Source: Pueraria montana var. lobata (lineage: Eukaryota; Streptophyta; Magnoliopsida; Fabales; Fabaceae). From it: DNA of 64,000 nt. Under the pieces are notes generated by a model. That model saw nothing but the letters and a program-made list of their open reading frames with translations. It was not told where the DNA came from and ran no database searches. Positions 1 through 11,626 of the stretch are shown in pieces. Position numbers and translations under genes: made by a program. Each line of letters opens with the position of its first letter. Position 1 is the stretch's first letter. The stretch spans positions 52,075,036 through 52,139,035 of the forward strand of contig CM048646.1 of NCBI GenBank assembly GCA_026413185.1, read 5' to 3'.

Positions 1-553
1 ATTATACTTGGTTTTTGACTCTAATATGGATTAACCAAATTCAGTTGAAAATATAAAGAACATACATAGGGATAACTACTTAGCTTCATTCCTTTGTATC
101 TCAAGACTGAACAGGAATTGGCATTCTAACTTGGATGCTATGTTTTGCTGCAAGGAGCACATATGTGTTCAATGTGGATGTGTCCAGCATTTTTCTTTGA
201 TTAGGGTGAAATCCTTGTGGAAATGATGTAAGATATGTTCATTGATAGGTCATATGTCTATATAAAAGATTGTGCATTTGTTTTTTATTTTCTTTATTTT
301 TTCCCTCACTGGCTTGTGTTTCCCCCTTCCCATAATGAATAGAAGGAAAGATAAAGAGAACAAAAGCCAAAAAAAAATGCTATCAATTGTATTATTTCTT
401 ACTTTATGGGGGATTGAGGGGTTGGTGCATGTTTGTTACTTGTTTTAATTGTTATTGTATAGAAATCCCACTTTCTGAAAATGTTTTCTTTGATTTTCAG
501 TCTATGTACTTTGACAAATTTTTAGATTGTTGAAAATTTTTAAACTGTTTCAG

Positions 554-1254
554 CTTCCAGTTGCCGAGGCAACTTCTGGTGCGGGTGAAGTTAAGTTTCA
601 GGTGTCCAAGGACACATTGGGTGCTGTACTACGATCAATGGCGTATATCCGTGAGCAACTCTCGGGTCCTGTAAGTTGTTTTCTGTTACCTAAATAAGTG
701 CCACTAGGCGAATCAATGCGTTTTTAAAAGTGTGGTATCAACCATCCAACTTTAGTTTTCCATCAGGAGACTAAGGCTCTGTTGTTCTCAAAATTACTGT
801 GTTGAAGAAGAAAACTTGTTTAGAAACTATTGCTCTTGTTTGAAATTTTGAAAACATAGAAAGTGGGTCGCAGGCAGCGGAGCAAGTAACTCATCTGTTC
901 TGAGGCGACTGTGATGGGATTTTTTTGCTTTAAAAACATGTTCGTAGAACAAATTTATTAAGCGGATTTGTGCCTCAAAAAGTTTTTTCCCCTCATTTTA
1001 TTCTGAAAAATATTTCATCCATGTTACTAAAATAATTTTGAAAAAGAAAAGAGAACACAATCAAGCACACCCGTAATAATGCTGATAAAATCTGTTTATT
1101 TGAGTGTTTTTTGTTGTATATTACAATTTAGTTTAACCTAAAACCTTTTATCACATTAGGGCGCTTTTTTGTATATGTTAATTTTTATTTATACGCTAAA
1201 ATTTGGCAGGGCGATGCACAGTCAGAACCTATATCAAAAAGGCCTCGGAAGTGA
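554..1254 (+). CDS. 3' end (last two exons) of a COMM-domain-like protein gene
   Basis: Two exons are visible: 554-670 (after a tttcag acceptor, ending at cct/gtaag) and 1210-1254 (after ggcag, ending in TGA), joined in phase 0. They encode about 53 residues. The core VSKDTLGAVLRSMAYIREQL has the hydrophobic spacing of the C-terminal helix of COMM-domain proteins, compared from memory with COMMD9, where a beta strand (VKFQ here) is followed by a helix ending in I-R-x-Q-L. The very C-terminus, SKRPRK, is basic. COMM proteins form heterodimers and act in endosomal sorting (Commander) and ubiquitin-ligase regulation in animals; the plant role is unclear. The rest of the gene lies left of the window. 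Exons and stop are fairly sure; the family is an inference from a short stretch. Confidence 0.5.
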
Positions 1255-2090
1255 AGCAGCAAATTTGTTTCATACCCAGATGGGTTCGTGACTACTAATC
1301 TTGATGGCCATATGGTGACCACTGATACACAAATGGCTTAGAAAACGTAGTGAAGTCTCTCTGTTTTTTTTTTTTGGTGTAAGTTTGTTGTCTAAGATAT
1401 TTATTTGTACATGTATCATATCATAGGCAACAGATTTATTTTATAGGAACCGTTTTGGAAAATCCTTACCTCTTCACCGGGGTGGAGGAGCATTCTCCAA
1501 ACGAATAACGAGTAGGAATGGGTTTAGGAATTTGGAGGGGAAAAAAAAAAGCAAACAAAAGCAGGTATTGTTTAGTAAAATTTTAGAAATCATATCTTAG
1601 TTTGGTGACAAAATTGCCTTATGAATAGTAAGTATTCATAAAAAAATAATCATAATTAAAGCATTTTTTTTAGTTTATGTTAAAAAACTTTGGATATAAA
1701 AGTATAAACAGGAAACTCATTATTTCGATGAGGTTAGCATGTTCTGGAAGATATGAAGGGTAATTTTAAGTTCAAACACCGAATTGGAATAAATGGTGCT
1801 ATTTTACAATACAAAATGAATTTAATTTACATGCCGCTATTTTTTACATTTTTCAATGAAAAACAAGTTTTAATACAGTCTATTTCTAATTTTTCTTTAA
1901 GATAACAATTCTGAACGCGAAACAGGAAAACAGGAATAATGGTTATTACTTGTAGGATGATATGTGCACCAGCATATTAAATTCGTCCATACAATTTATG
2001 ATTATTATATCCTAAAAGTTAACATATGGAGATCTTATCCATTCACGTTTTAAATTGTTTTCAAATCATCAATTAAAAAAAAAAAAGTGA
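1255..2090. other. 3' UTR of the COMM-like gene and AT-rich spacer
   Basis: No gene is seen. The first 250-300 bases after the TGA are the likely 3' UTR. The rest is AT-rich spacer up to the conserved 3' flank of the first UGT gene. An A-run lies at about 2067-2081. Confidence 0.4.
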
Positions 2091-2211
2091 ACTTTGATCT
2101 TCACAGTGACATGATCAAAGTCTAGTGTTAAAGATTGCTGTGCAGTTTCAATAGTATGCTTACACAAGCAACTTTATTATTATTCAAATTTAAAATTCTA
2201 AATGTAACAAA
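2091..2211 (-). other. 3' flank of UGT copy 1, homologous to the flanks of copies 2 and 3
   Basis: Read on the - strand this stretch matches the first ~120 bases after the stop codons at 13096 and 27333 (AATAATAATAAAGTTGCTTG, then a CTGC-CAGCAATCTTTA-like block and GACTTTGATCATGTCACT). It shows that copy 1 belongs to the same duplication family, 3' UTR included. AATAATAATAAAG is a likely poly(A) signal region. Confidence 0.6.
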
Positions 2212-3684
2212 TCATAGAGCCTTGGGCGATAATATGGTTCTTACAAGATCATCCATTGCTCTCACCGAAGACCCCTTTTCTTCTCCTTTCTCTGTTATGG
2301 CCTCTCTCATGTGAGCTGCAATCTCATTTGCCTTCTCCTTCATCTCCTTTCCCTTCCCTTCTTGGTCCATAACTATCTCTATGACCTTCTTAACCTGCTC
2401 CCCAGAAATGACAGTTTCCACAGTTCGAGTGAGCTCCACAGCCACACCCATTTCCTCCACCAACATCTTCACATTGTATGCTTGCTCTGCAGCTAGTGGC
2501 CACCCAATCATAGGCACCCCGTGGCCAAGGCTCTCCAACACAGAGTTCCATCCACAATGGCTTAGAAATGCTCCTGTGGATCTGTGTGACAGAATCTCCA
2601 ACTGGGGTCCCCATTTGTGCACCAACAAGCCCCGTTTGGTGTCCCTCATTCTCTCCTCAAACCCTTTTGGCAACCATTCTGCACTGAACTCTCCATTCAT
2701 GTCAAAACCAAATGGTGGCCTTATAACCCAAATAAACGATTTCCCACTCTCTTCCAACCCCTCAGCCAACGCCATCATTTGAGAAGCACTGACAGTGTTC
2801 TGAGACCCAAAAGAAATATAGAGAACAGAATTCTCATCCTTCAAATCCAGCCACTCCATGCATGCTTCAAGGGCTATGCCAGGTTCCTTTCCTGCACGAT
2901 GTTTTGAACCCCTGAGTGCAGCAGGAGGTAAGAGAGGACCCACAGTCCAAACAGGAAGTTGAAGATAGTTCCTGAGAAGGTGCAACCCCAAAGGCTCAAT
3001 CTCCTCAACAGTGTTGCAAATCCACCCATCAGACTTCATAGAAAGTTCAATCTGTGGAATGAAGAATTGTGACCACTCATCCGTGCCATCTGCTGTTCTG
3101 AGAAATCTATGCAATTGAGTGCGGTGGAAGCGGTAGTTTTGAGGGAAGCCCGGAACCCAGAACTCATCAGAGTCTGTTTTCCTTTGAGGGAGGTTGGACC
3201 AGATAGAGATGTAGGCCAAGGTTCCATAAGCACCACAAGTGGTGAAGCATAGGTTCCTAATGCATAAGCTCTTTGCAACGCTGTTAACCCAGCCAAGGAA
3301 CACGTCAGATATTATGCAAAGTGGAGGGTGACCCTCTTCTTCTGTGATCTGTGATATGAGGGAGCGAAGAGGACCTTCAAGGCTGAGTGTTGAAAGAAAG
3401 AGTTTGACTATGTGAGTGAGAGGCAGCTTCTCTGTGTTCTCCATGTTGGGTGGTAAACCGTGTTGAGTGGAGTTGAAGGGTAACTCAGCAAGACGAATTT
3501 CATTAGGAGAAGAAAGTGCAGATCGTAGATATTGAATGTTGAGGGGTGTATTGGCTATGGTGATGGTGAAGGTTGTTCTCTGTTGGATTTGTCTTGCTAG
3601 TGCGAGGAATGGGATGATGTGGCCTTGTGCCATGAAGGGTACCATCACGATGTGCCCCTTCTTATTCTTTGCTGCCTCTGCCAT
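2212..3684 (-). CDS. UDP-glycosyltransferase, UGT92A1-like (copy 1)
   Basis: An intact, intronless 490-residue family-1 glycosyltransferase that transfers a sugar, normally glucose, from UDP-sugar to a small acceptor in the cytosol. The start is the ATG at 3684 (MAEAAKNKK); the open frame extends 27 codons upstream only through a non-ATG start, and the paralogues begin at the same place. The putative catalytic His is H22 in AQGHIIPF and its Asp partner is D127 in IISDVF. The 44-residue PSPG box runs W358 to Q401 (WGPQLE...HCGWNS...AAEQ); a terminal Gln usually goes with UDP-glucose. This copy differs from the other two inside the PSPG box (SLGHGVP and PLAAEQ against SLSYGVP and PIVADQ). It points away from the other two copies. 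The acceptor is unknown. The UGT92A assignment rests on overall similarity recalled from the family. Confidence 0.93.
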   Translation of the reverse strand: MAEAAKNKKGHIVMVPFMAQGHIIPFLALARQIQQRTTFTITIANTPLNIQYLRSALSSPNEIRLAELPFNSTQHGLPPNMENTEKLPLTHIVKLFLSTLSLEGPLRSLISQITEEEGHPPLCIISDVFLGWVNSVAKSLCIRNLCFTTCGAYGTLAYISIWSNLPQRKTDSDEFWVPGFPQNYRFHRTQLHRFLRTADGTDEWSQFFIPQIELSMKSDGWICNTVEEIEPLGLHLLRNYLQLPVWTVGPLLPPAALRGSKHRAGKEPGIALEACMEWLDLKDENSVLYISFGSQNTVSASQMMALAEGLEESGKSFIWVIRPPFGFDMNGEFSAEWLPKGFEERMRDTKRGLLVHKWGPQLEILSHRSTGAFLSHCGWNSVLESLGHGVPMIGWPLAAEQAYNVKMLVEEMGVAVELTRTVETVISGEQVKKVIEIVMDQEGKGKEMKEKANEIAAHMREAITEKGEEKGSSVRAMDDLVRTILSPKAL

Positions 3685-4631
3685 TGGAGATAGCTCAAGG
3701 TGTGGTGTCTTTGGCAATAGTATTATTACCTTGTCTTGGTTTAAGATAAAAAGGGTTATAAACAATTAAAGTGAAGCATAAGATGAAGTAGACGTATAGG
3801 AGAGTGTGTTGGGCAAAAATGTGAACCACTGCACTCCACGTACGCACTGCACTGTGCTGTGCATAATTGCATATTACTATATCTCACCAGCTTTTCGACG
3901 TCGGTTAAAAAAAAAAGTTTTTCGGTATCGTGGGACCTGTTGAGGAATATGTTAAAGGCTTTCGTGAACGGGAAGTGTCTTTTGAACATAAAAATTAAAA
4001 ACTGTGATACAAATAATACACAATGTTCTTCTCCTTTCCTTTTTTTTTTTTTTCAATTTTAAGATAAATTTTTTAAATACTTGTATACAAAAAGTTAAAG
4101 GAAATAAAAATAAGTACGTGAAATATTATGCAGAGTATCAAGTTTTAGATGTTAAAATAATAAAACTCCTGGTAAAATTAACACTGAATGTTTGGGAATC
4201 TAGTCTAAAATACACCATGTTTGGATTGGAGTTTATCCAAGTTTACTTACGCATATGTAATTAATTGCTTTAACTAGATAATTAAAACTATTATCAACTA
4301 TGAAATGTATTTACTGTGAGAAATAATTAGTTGTACCATTACTTATTAATGTATGAATAAGTGATTATAACAATGAATTAAATTGTAATAAAAACAATTT
4401 ATGTGCTACAAGTATTATATTGTACTTGTTTAAATTGTTGGGTGGACGTATAATGTACTCAAAAGAAAATTGTAGCCAACGCAAGCGGCAAGCTAATCTT
4501 AACCTGGTGGACTGCTTCTTGTCGTTTATATGACATTGGAAGAGTATTTTGGCTGGACAGGTTTTTGAAGCAGTGAAACAAGTGGTCCATGGGTTGAGAC
4601 AGGAGCATTAAAATTTAGAATAAATTAGTCT
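3685..4631. other. Upstream region of UGT copy 1 and spacer
   Basis: No coding gene is supported. On the - strand, bases about 3770-3960 share short blocks with the UGT copy 2 and 3 promoters, for example GAGTGCAGTG followed by TTCA and a GGTCCCACGG-like block, so part of the promoter was duplicated too. The remainder is AT-rich with a T-run near 4042. Confidence 0.4.
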
Positions 4632-4655
4632 TGGGCTTGGGCTTGGGCTTGGGCT
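4632..4655 (+). repeat. GGGCTT hexamer tandem repeat
   Basis: Four consecutive copies of a TTGGGC/GGGCTT unit lie just before a less AT-rich stretch with features of a plant gene leader. Confidence 0.7.
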
Positions 4656-5270
4656 GCGCCAATGCGATTTAAGCGATAAAGAAAACGAAGAGGAAGAACA
4701 TGAAGAGTGAAATCTTTTAGTTGATTTTCCATCTCCCTTTCCTTCCTCCGTTCCTGCAGTGGCGCCACCGTCATTCACCGCTGCTGTAATCTCTTAATTG
4801 GCGGCCTGAACATTTCCGCCCACCGTGGAAGGAGGGAATGGAGCTATTCGCATCGATCTTCCTTTTCTCTGATTTATTTTTCCTGTTTTTTTTAAATATT
4901 TTTTCTTCATTTTGGGTTTTGATTCCGCATCCTACTGCAACCAAATTCTACATTTCAATTCTTAATATTCATTGCAATTAAAACAGGCTTGTATTATTTG
5001 TTATAGCATAAATTGTGTTTGTGGTGTTGTGATGGAAACATGGAGTGTCGTGATTGATCCGGAGAGAGGATTCCATTGTTGTCTGGATTTCATTTTTCTT
5101 GGAAGAGATAAGGTGATAGATTGGGTTTGGAAGGAAATGGTGCAAGTGTTAAAAAGTAAAAAGGTTTTGCCTTATTGGCAGGCACTCTTGTCCCACGAGC
5201 AAGATCTTCATTTTTTTTTTTCTTTCAAAAGTCCAATATTTTTAATGTTGAAGAAGAGGGTATTATAGGA
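4650..5270 (+). other. Possible orphan first exon/leader of an unrecognised gene
   Basis: This stretch is less AT-rich than its surroundings. It has purine-rich (gaaaacgaagaggaagaac) and pyrimidine-rich blocks typical of a 5' leader, then two short open stretches: an ATG at about 4839 opening 40-50 codons, and 4972-5268 (98 codons if a non-ATG start is allowed). Neither translation resembles a family I know and no splice partner downstream could be supported, because a solo LTR follows. It may be a broken gene start or a transcribed non-coding region. Confidence 0.2.
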
Positions 5271-5660
5271 AACAAAAATCATCAAAAGTTATTTACTAAT
5301 AACTCACACAAATATTTAAATAAAATTACAATAACTATTTAACTCTTTAACTAAAAGTAATTTTATAAAGTTGATACTTTTAATATAAGTGTATATTATA
5401 TTAAAAGAGTTGAAAATTATAGTTAAGAAAACATATAAAGTAATTTCTAGAAATTAATGTTTTTAGTTAAGTAATATAAAAGAATTTAATTAATGAGATT
5501 TATTAAATTAATTGACTATAATATAATTGAATTGTAATATGGGTGTGTGCATTATATTGATGAATTTAATATATATCAACTTATTAGTATATATCTAAGT
5601 CATTTTAAAAATGCATTCAAACCAACATGACTCGTACAATTGCATCACACGAGTACTCTG

Positions 5661-8600
5661 TGTAACACCCTAAAAATTACAACTCAATAAATATATATAT
5701 TTGTGTGATTGAGTTATGATTTAATTTGAATTTATTTCTTTTAAATAAGAAAATATATGTTTGAGTAATTAAAATATAGTTAGTATTATTGTGAGATCTT
5801 CGAAACTTTTACGTGAGTTCCGTAAGTTGTAGAAAAAAAAAAGAGAAGAGGGATGTCCTTAGAGGAAGGGTGGGTGCAGATAGCAAAATATCAAATTTTA
5901 CACTCCCTCCTTACGTGAACGACTTGGCTTCTTTCTTTCATTTTTTCATTTCCTTTCATCGTTGTCTTCTCCCTCCTCCTTCTCTCTGTAAATATTATGC
6001 ATCTTCTCTCTAATATTTGAGCCTCCAAATCAAAGTTTTTACCGATTAATCAATCTTGGATATATCGTAGAGGGAGACTAGAGCTTCAAAACCCACCGAT
6101 TGGATTTCGATTTCGTCGAGGTATGGAGGGGTTTCTTTTTTTTCCCTAAGCTATTTCCTTGTTTTCTTGTTAAATATGGATTGTGGCTGTTGTTGATGAT
6201 CTGTAAATACCATGGTTATTTTGAAAAAATCGAAATAAGCTAGTTGTGATTTGGGTCCTGTGACTGTGTGGATTTTTTGTCTCGGTTTTCGTGCATGTTT
6301 TTGAGGATGTAAATATATTTTCTTATGTTTTGATGCCTCTGGATGTTGTGGTATTTTTCTCATATTTTTTTTAGCACTGTAACTATTTTTACCGGAATTA
6401 TTTTCGAAAATTGTTGATTATGAGAATGGGACTGTTTTGATTTTTACAAGAATTTTGGGACGTGATTTTGGAAAATTGGAACCATGCGTTCATTTTATGT
6501 ATTATGAGGGTCATCTCTGAATTTTTTCAAGGTTAGGAAAAGTCGGGAAGTAATTTTAGAAAATTATTGTTGTGAAAAACGAAAATTGGACAGTGGAGAA
6601 TTTAAATGGGGAAAATATCCTTTTTGAGCGAATTTGGCTGAGAAAACTTTGTAACCTTATTTGAATTATTTAAAATATCTGTGAATTTTATCGGAATTTT
6701 ATAGGAAATTTTGGTAATTATTTATGTTTTATATGGGAGACTCTGTTCTGAATCAGAAATGCTTTAAAAATACAAAAAGGGTATTTTGAATAGGTATTTG
6801 GTGCTGAGAAAATTCCATATGTTATCTCACATGTTTGGGACATACCCTGTAAATCTGCACATGAAACAAAGTTGATTTGCTTTTTTCCAAAAATGTAAAA
6901 GGGTGTTTTACAGAGCATGTCCAGTCACTGTTTTTAATTCAAAAATAATATTTGTGGGTTGAATTTTCGTGAGATAAATTTATATGATGAAATATGTATG
7001 ATGTATAGTTTCTCTGTAAAATATCATGAAATTTAAAGTTGATATGATGTATCAAATAATTTTTTTTTATGTGTACATCTCTATGTGTCCACATGAAATT
7101 TAATTATATTAATTGTGTATTTGGTTTTAATGCCTTTAATTGTACTTGTTAAGGAATAATTTCACCTAAAAAGGGAAGTTTCCATAGAAATATGAATGCA
7201 ATGATTTGTGATGGATTGAGTTTGAGTTATTGAATTATTGATTATTAATGATTGTTCTATTATTAACTGTGAATTGGAGACCGGGAGGAATGTGATTCTC
7301 GGGCAAAGAGTGCTGGAATTTGTTTGTGCATGTGAATTGCTTGTGATGGTTTATTGATTCTGGGAATGAGAATTTTTCATTCTTGTGTGGGAGCAAATGA
7401 ACTCCAAATGGAGTACATTTGTGAATACTAGAAGATCATTCTAGTAATCAATAATATTCACTATGAGCAATAGTGAATCAACTATAATTAAGAGTGTGAA
7501 CTTAATAACATTATGGATTGGTAATTAGGAATTACCTATGCACATGGAGGACGATGGATGTTTGTACTTAGAAAGGAATTTAGGACCCTTGCATGGATTT
7601 GGACAAAATGAATGAAATAAGCATAAAATGTGAGAGTGGGTGAGGATTTCAATAAGACAAAGTAAGACAATTAAGAATCATGATGTGGGTCATGATTGGG
7701 TAAAGTGCGATACGCACATGTGTTTTGAAGGTTTGTGAATTGTGATTGTCCGAATCATGGTGAGAACCGAAAGGAGGAAAGAACCTCCAATGCTAAGTCG
7801 TGTGAGACGGTTGAATGGATTTGTTCGTGGACAAAGCTTGAACGGATAATTGTGGGACAGGTCGTGTGGAGGCTTTATCTACGGTGAGCATTGTGCTTGT
7901 GAGATGACGGGGTCGTAATGTTTAACCACTGTGATAGTGGGGGAGTTTGATCTCCGTGTTGTATGTCTGGGACAGATGTTGATTGAGGACCGCCGTCGAG
8001 TACCTTTGGTAGAAAAGCTCACACAGACCTGTAAAAGGTCGCGTGGGATATTTCAGCTGCAAGTTATCTGTGAACCAAGGTCGGATTGCGAATGACGCGT
8101 CACTTGAGGTGATGAGATCGTTACGATGTAGCGATAAAGGCAAAGTCCTTATTTATATATGCATATGTGAGCGTAGAGGTGGTACCTTTAGCTCGGCGTC
8201 AATTCGTCCGCACCTGTACCATGTGCAGCGGGAAACCCACAGGCGACGAAGAAAGAAAATAAACTCTGTGAGAGAGTGTTGAGGAGTCAGTCCTCGGAAT
8301 AATGGATGACCACAGTTGGTAACTGGGAGATGATCGTAAGGCAGGTTGACCTTGGAGGGTAAGGCACTGAGTTGTGACGATAGATCACATAGCTGACTCG
8401 GCCACCCTGACAAAAATACGAGACATCATCGGTTGGTGAGAGCCCGCCATAGTACCATGGTGAGAGGTGTACTCCCAACAGTCATCCAACTCAAAAATGT
8501 GTAAGACCACTGAGTTCTAGAAGTTCCAGTGGCAGCTGGCCAGTGTGAAATAATTTACAAGAATAGTTGTGGAAACGAATAGGTTTCGAGTGAGACTCGT

Positions 8601-9320
8601 GAGAGCACCACTGTGAAGTGGTTGATATTGTATGTTTGTTTGAGACCGGAAGGTCGTTTGGTTGTTGGTTTAGAGGAGGAAAGAGACTCACTCCATACGC
8701 CTTTATTTTTCAGATTTAGACAAATGATCTTATGCAGACAACAAAGATGGAACGAAAGGCTACAACAAGCACTGTGAACACGAGTGGATGTTTTAAGAGA
8801 AAGAAGAGGATCATTCTAGGATGTTACTTGGGTTAATTAGGTATTTTTTAAACTTTCATTGAGTCACTGCTCTGAGTCTTAGTACTTTCTTGTATAAAAA
8901 GTGGTAGACTTGGTTTTAATATTATGATGTACAACTCTTTATACGTGGCTCAAATGAATAATGTGTTAAATTCCAAGAAGGTAAATGCATGAATATATTC
9001 GGTGTAATAGAATAGTATAATGCTGGATCTGAGAATGTTTTTAATTAAAGAAGATTTTGTTATGTTTCATGGTTTGCATCGAAGTTAATGTCTTATAAAA
9101 TGAGTCTGATTTATTAAGACTGATATTTCATTAAAAGGAATTTTTATATATTAATAAGTTATTGGGGATGATTTTGTTTGGAGTTTTAAGTAACAACCTT
9201 TTTAAAGGAAAAACAAATCTTCCCGAATTATAAAGGTTATTTTCAATAATTGGATATCGAATTACTTCACAAATTTCTTAATTAATAAGAAAATCTTTAA
9301 TAGTAAAAAGGGGTATTACA
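5661..9320 (+). mobile_element. Large solo LTR of a Ty3/gypsy-like retrotransposon
   Basis: The 3660-bp unit begins TGTAACACCC and ends GGGTATTACA (inverted termini, 9 of 10 matching, TG...CA) and is flanked by a perfect 5-bp target duplication, CTCTG (5656-5660 and 9321-9325). No gag, protease, reverse transcriptase or integrase coding and no second copy of the terminus is visible inside, so this is a solo LTR left by recombination between the two LTRs. A tataaaaa box lies near 8895, consistent with an LTR promoter close to the 3' end. The TGTAACACCC start is common in plant chromovirus (Tekay-type) LTRs, which are also long; the clade is an inference. Short ORFs inside (for example 8043-8413) are judged spurious. 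Confidence 0.85.
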
Positions 9321-9325
9321 CTCTG

Positions 9326-10430
9326 CTAGTAAATACTATAAATAAGCACCTCTTTTAAGTACATTTTTACTCTATCAATGTTTAGACTCTATGAAAATAC
9401 TGGCTTAAATGTTAGAGTGTTTACATGTACCTACCATGGTCACCAATCCACACCCTAGCACCTTTAAGATAGCTTGTAACCAATCGGAAACCTGACTTGA
9501 CGTGATTAGTTCGACTACAACAATTACAATTTTTTTGGGTTACCTTGTAATTAATGCAAAGTATCTATCGATTTTACCAATGATTGATCTCCATCAAAGA
9601 ATCTGGCTCACCATCTTTTGTGGAATTTTCCTCCCAACCATATATTTTTCATACACAATTTGAATTTGAAACTTTATTTAGGGTATTAAAGTTCAGTTTT
9701 ACCTGAATCAACATGTTAAGGAACTAACTACAATTTGATTCGTTGTTATAGTCACTTATTCATAAATTAATAAATAATAATACAACTAATTATTTCTCAC
9801 AGTAATACATTTGATAGTTGATAATAGTGTATATTAGATGAAAAAATTGTATATATGTGTAACTCAAATCCAAGAGGTGAAAAAAGGACAATAGTGTATA
9901 CTAGATGAAAAAATTGTAAAATTAACATGTGAACTGACATGGACAAAATGAAAGTGGTGAAAAAGGAGAAAAAAATAATAAATGGAATAAGATGATAAAA
10001 TAAATAAAAAATAAAAAATGAAATAAAAGTGAAATAAAAGAGAAATTGAATGTATACAAATATTTTTGAATAAATAGTTAATTTAATTATTGAAAATGTA
10101 ACTCATTGTTGTTTTAGTTTATGAAAATAATAAAATTTAAAAAATATTCTCAAAAGTACAATCTGTTATTCATTTTAATCCAAAATTTAAAACATCGTTT
10201 GACTTAAGTGATAGTATTAAACTAATACTACAATAAATAATTAATTTTAGAAACTAAAGTAACAACATAAAAATTTATTTTAATTTTTTTTACTTTCAAT
10301 TACACTTTTAAAACTAAAATAACAATATTCACAAAAAAAAAACTAAAATAACAATTTATCCAAATATTTTCGTTGAGTGATTTTTTTTTTTTCTGTTCCT
10401 CTCTCTTCTTTCAAACCTCATCCATCTATC
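9326..10430. other. AT-rich spacer, no gene seen
   Basis: Very AT-rich with many short A- and T-runs. A segment resembling tagtgtatactagatgaaaaaattgta occurs twice (about 9826-9850 and 9892-9918), a short local duplication. No ORF or RNA gene is supported. Confidence 0.4.
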
Positions 10431-10516
10431 GAGGGGGTCTAGCTCAGTTGATTGAACAAAGTGTTTGAGTTATTGTAAACTTTCCGGTACCGGGTTCAAT
10501 TCCTACAGATAAAAAC
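10431..10516 (+). mobile_element. tRNA-derived SINE-like element
   Basis: The sequence TCTAGCTCAGTTGATTGA resembles a tRNA A box and CGGGTTCAATTCC a B box, about 45 bases apart, followed by a short A-run. A clearly related copy lies at 28880-28966. It does not fold into a full tRNA cloverleaf with an acceptor stem, so it is a tRNA-derived retroelement rather than a tRNA gene. Confidence 0.55.
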
Positions 10517-10534
10517 CCTATCCATCTTAAGGTA

Positions 10535-11164
10535 GTGTTTGTTACGGGTGAAAGAGGGAGTTTTCAGCTGCAGATGAAAGTGAAAAAGTGGTTTGCATCT
10601 GTTCGGTGGAGGTGAAAGAGGACCGAAAGAGTAGGAAAAAAGGTGGGTCCCACGCTGAAAATTTTCACCTCAAAAATGAGGTGAAAGTGCTACGAAATGC
10701 ACAACAAATTGCTTGCCTGTTTCTTTGCCAAAAATACCCCTCCATCCATAGCATCATATTCGAATATATACTGGACATAATCGAATACACTACATCATAA
10801 TCGAATATCTCGGTTAAAAAAATCATGTTGCACCTTTTTTTTTTTATATATACATTGCACTTATTTTATTTTTTTGAAATATATGCTAAATGATTTGAAT
10901 GTCATGTAATAGCCGAAAACAAAATGCAATATAATAATTTTCTTAAAAGAGAGATAAGTTATTTAACAATGTAAAGGGCAAAATTGGAAAAATATAAATA
11001 ATCAACTTTTGCTTTTTTTCTTTTTTCCTACAACATTACTTTAATTCAAATCTTTCATCCTTTTTTCACTCTCCTTCATCTCTACAAAACAACTTCACTT
11101 TTCTCCCTCTTTCATCACACTTTCATATCTCTTTCATTCCTTTTCTTTTCATGCAATCGAACAC
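10535..11164. mobile_element. Possible non-autonomous TIR DNA element
   Basis: The left end GTGTTTGTTACGGGTGAAAG and the inverted right end GTGTTCGATTGCATGAAAAG match imperfectly. The interior has mirrored GTGAAAG/CTTTCAC-rich arms, including an internal hairpin (TTTTCACCTC...GAGGTGAAAG). No clean target duplication was found, so the superfamily is not assigned. Small ORFs inside are not believed. Confidence 0.35.
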
Positions 11165-11364
11165 AGTATAAAATAAGATGAAAAATGTTTCATAGATACT
11201 CATTGTGCTATGAGACACCTAGGAAAAGAGAGAAAAAAGTGAGAAAAATATAGATATTATAGGATTTATGATGTGATAAAAAAAGAAAAATAGAAAGAAA
11301 TAAGAGATATTAATAAGGTGTTTACAATAAATGGATGTATATGTATCATTACACTGAGGTAGAC

Positions 11365-11626
11365 TTATATAACTTTTCTTCTCCTTATAAGGTAATCAGG
11401 TCCCGCGACACCGAAAAGCTAGTTTGATTTAACATGCAAAGCGTACGTTGAGTGCAGTGATTCAGATATGTGACGTTACATCATTCATTCATCTTTGCCT
11501 CTGTGCTATATTTTGTCCACTTCTCTTCGGGAAGTAGAAATTAACCAGGTCAACAAGAGTTTTCTTCTTGTACCAAAGCCAGCGAAGGGTGTAGTGTAGC
11601 ATATACTATACCTTGAGCTCGCTCCA
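11365..11626 (+). promoter_or_regulatory. Promoter/leader of UGT copy 2, shared with copy 3
   Basis: This segment aligns with 25605-25854 in front of copy 3 (shared blocks GAGTGCAGTGATTCAGATAT, TGACGTTAC and TTCATTCATCTTTGCCTCT). TGACGTTAC contains a TGACG core, a known TGA-bZIP binding motif linked to salicylate and auxin response; function here is inference. Conservation between copies marks this as the duplicated proximal promoter. Confidence 0.5.

Noticed and set aside
2311..3989. Several + and - strand ORFs of 60-133 codons overlapping UGT copy 1
   Set aside because: They lie in other frames of the intact glycosyltransferase and have no features of their own.
7922..8691. ORFs of 60-90 codons on both strands
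   Set aside because: They lie inside the solo LTR and none resembles retroelement or host proteins.
10431..10516. A tRNA gene
   Set aside because: A- and B-box-like words are present but no acceptor stem or complete cloverleaf, and an A-tail follows; a SINE fits better.
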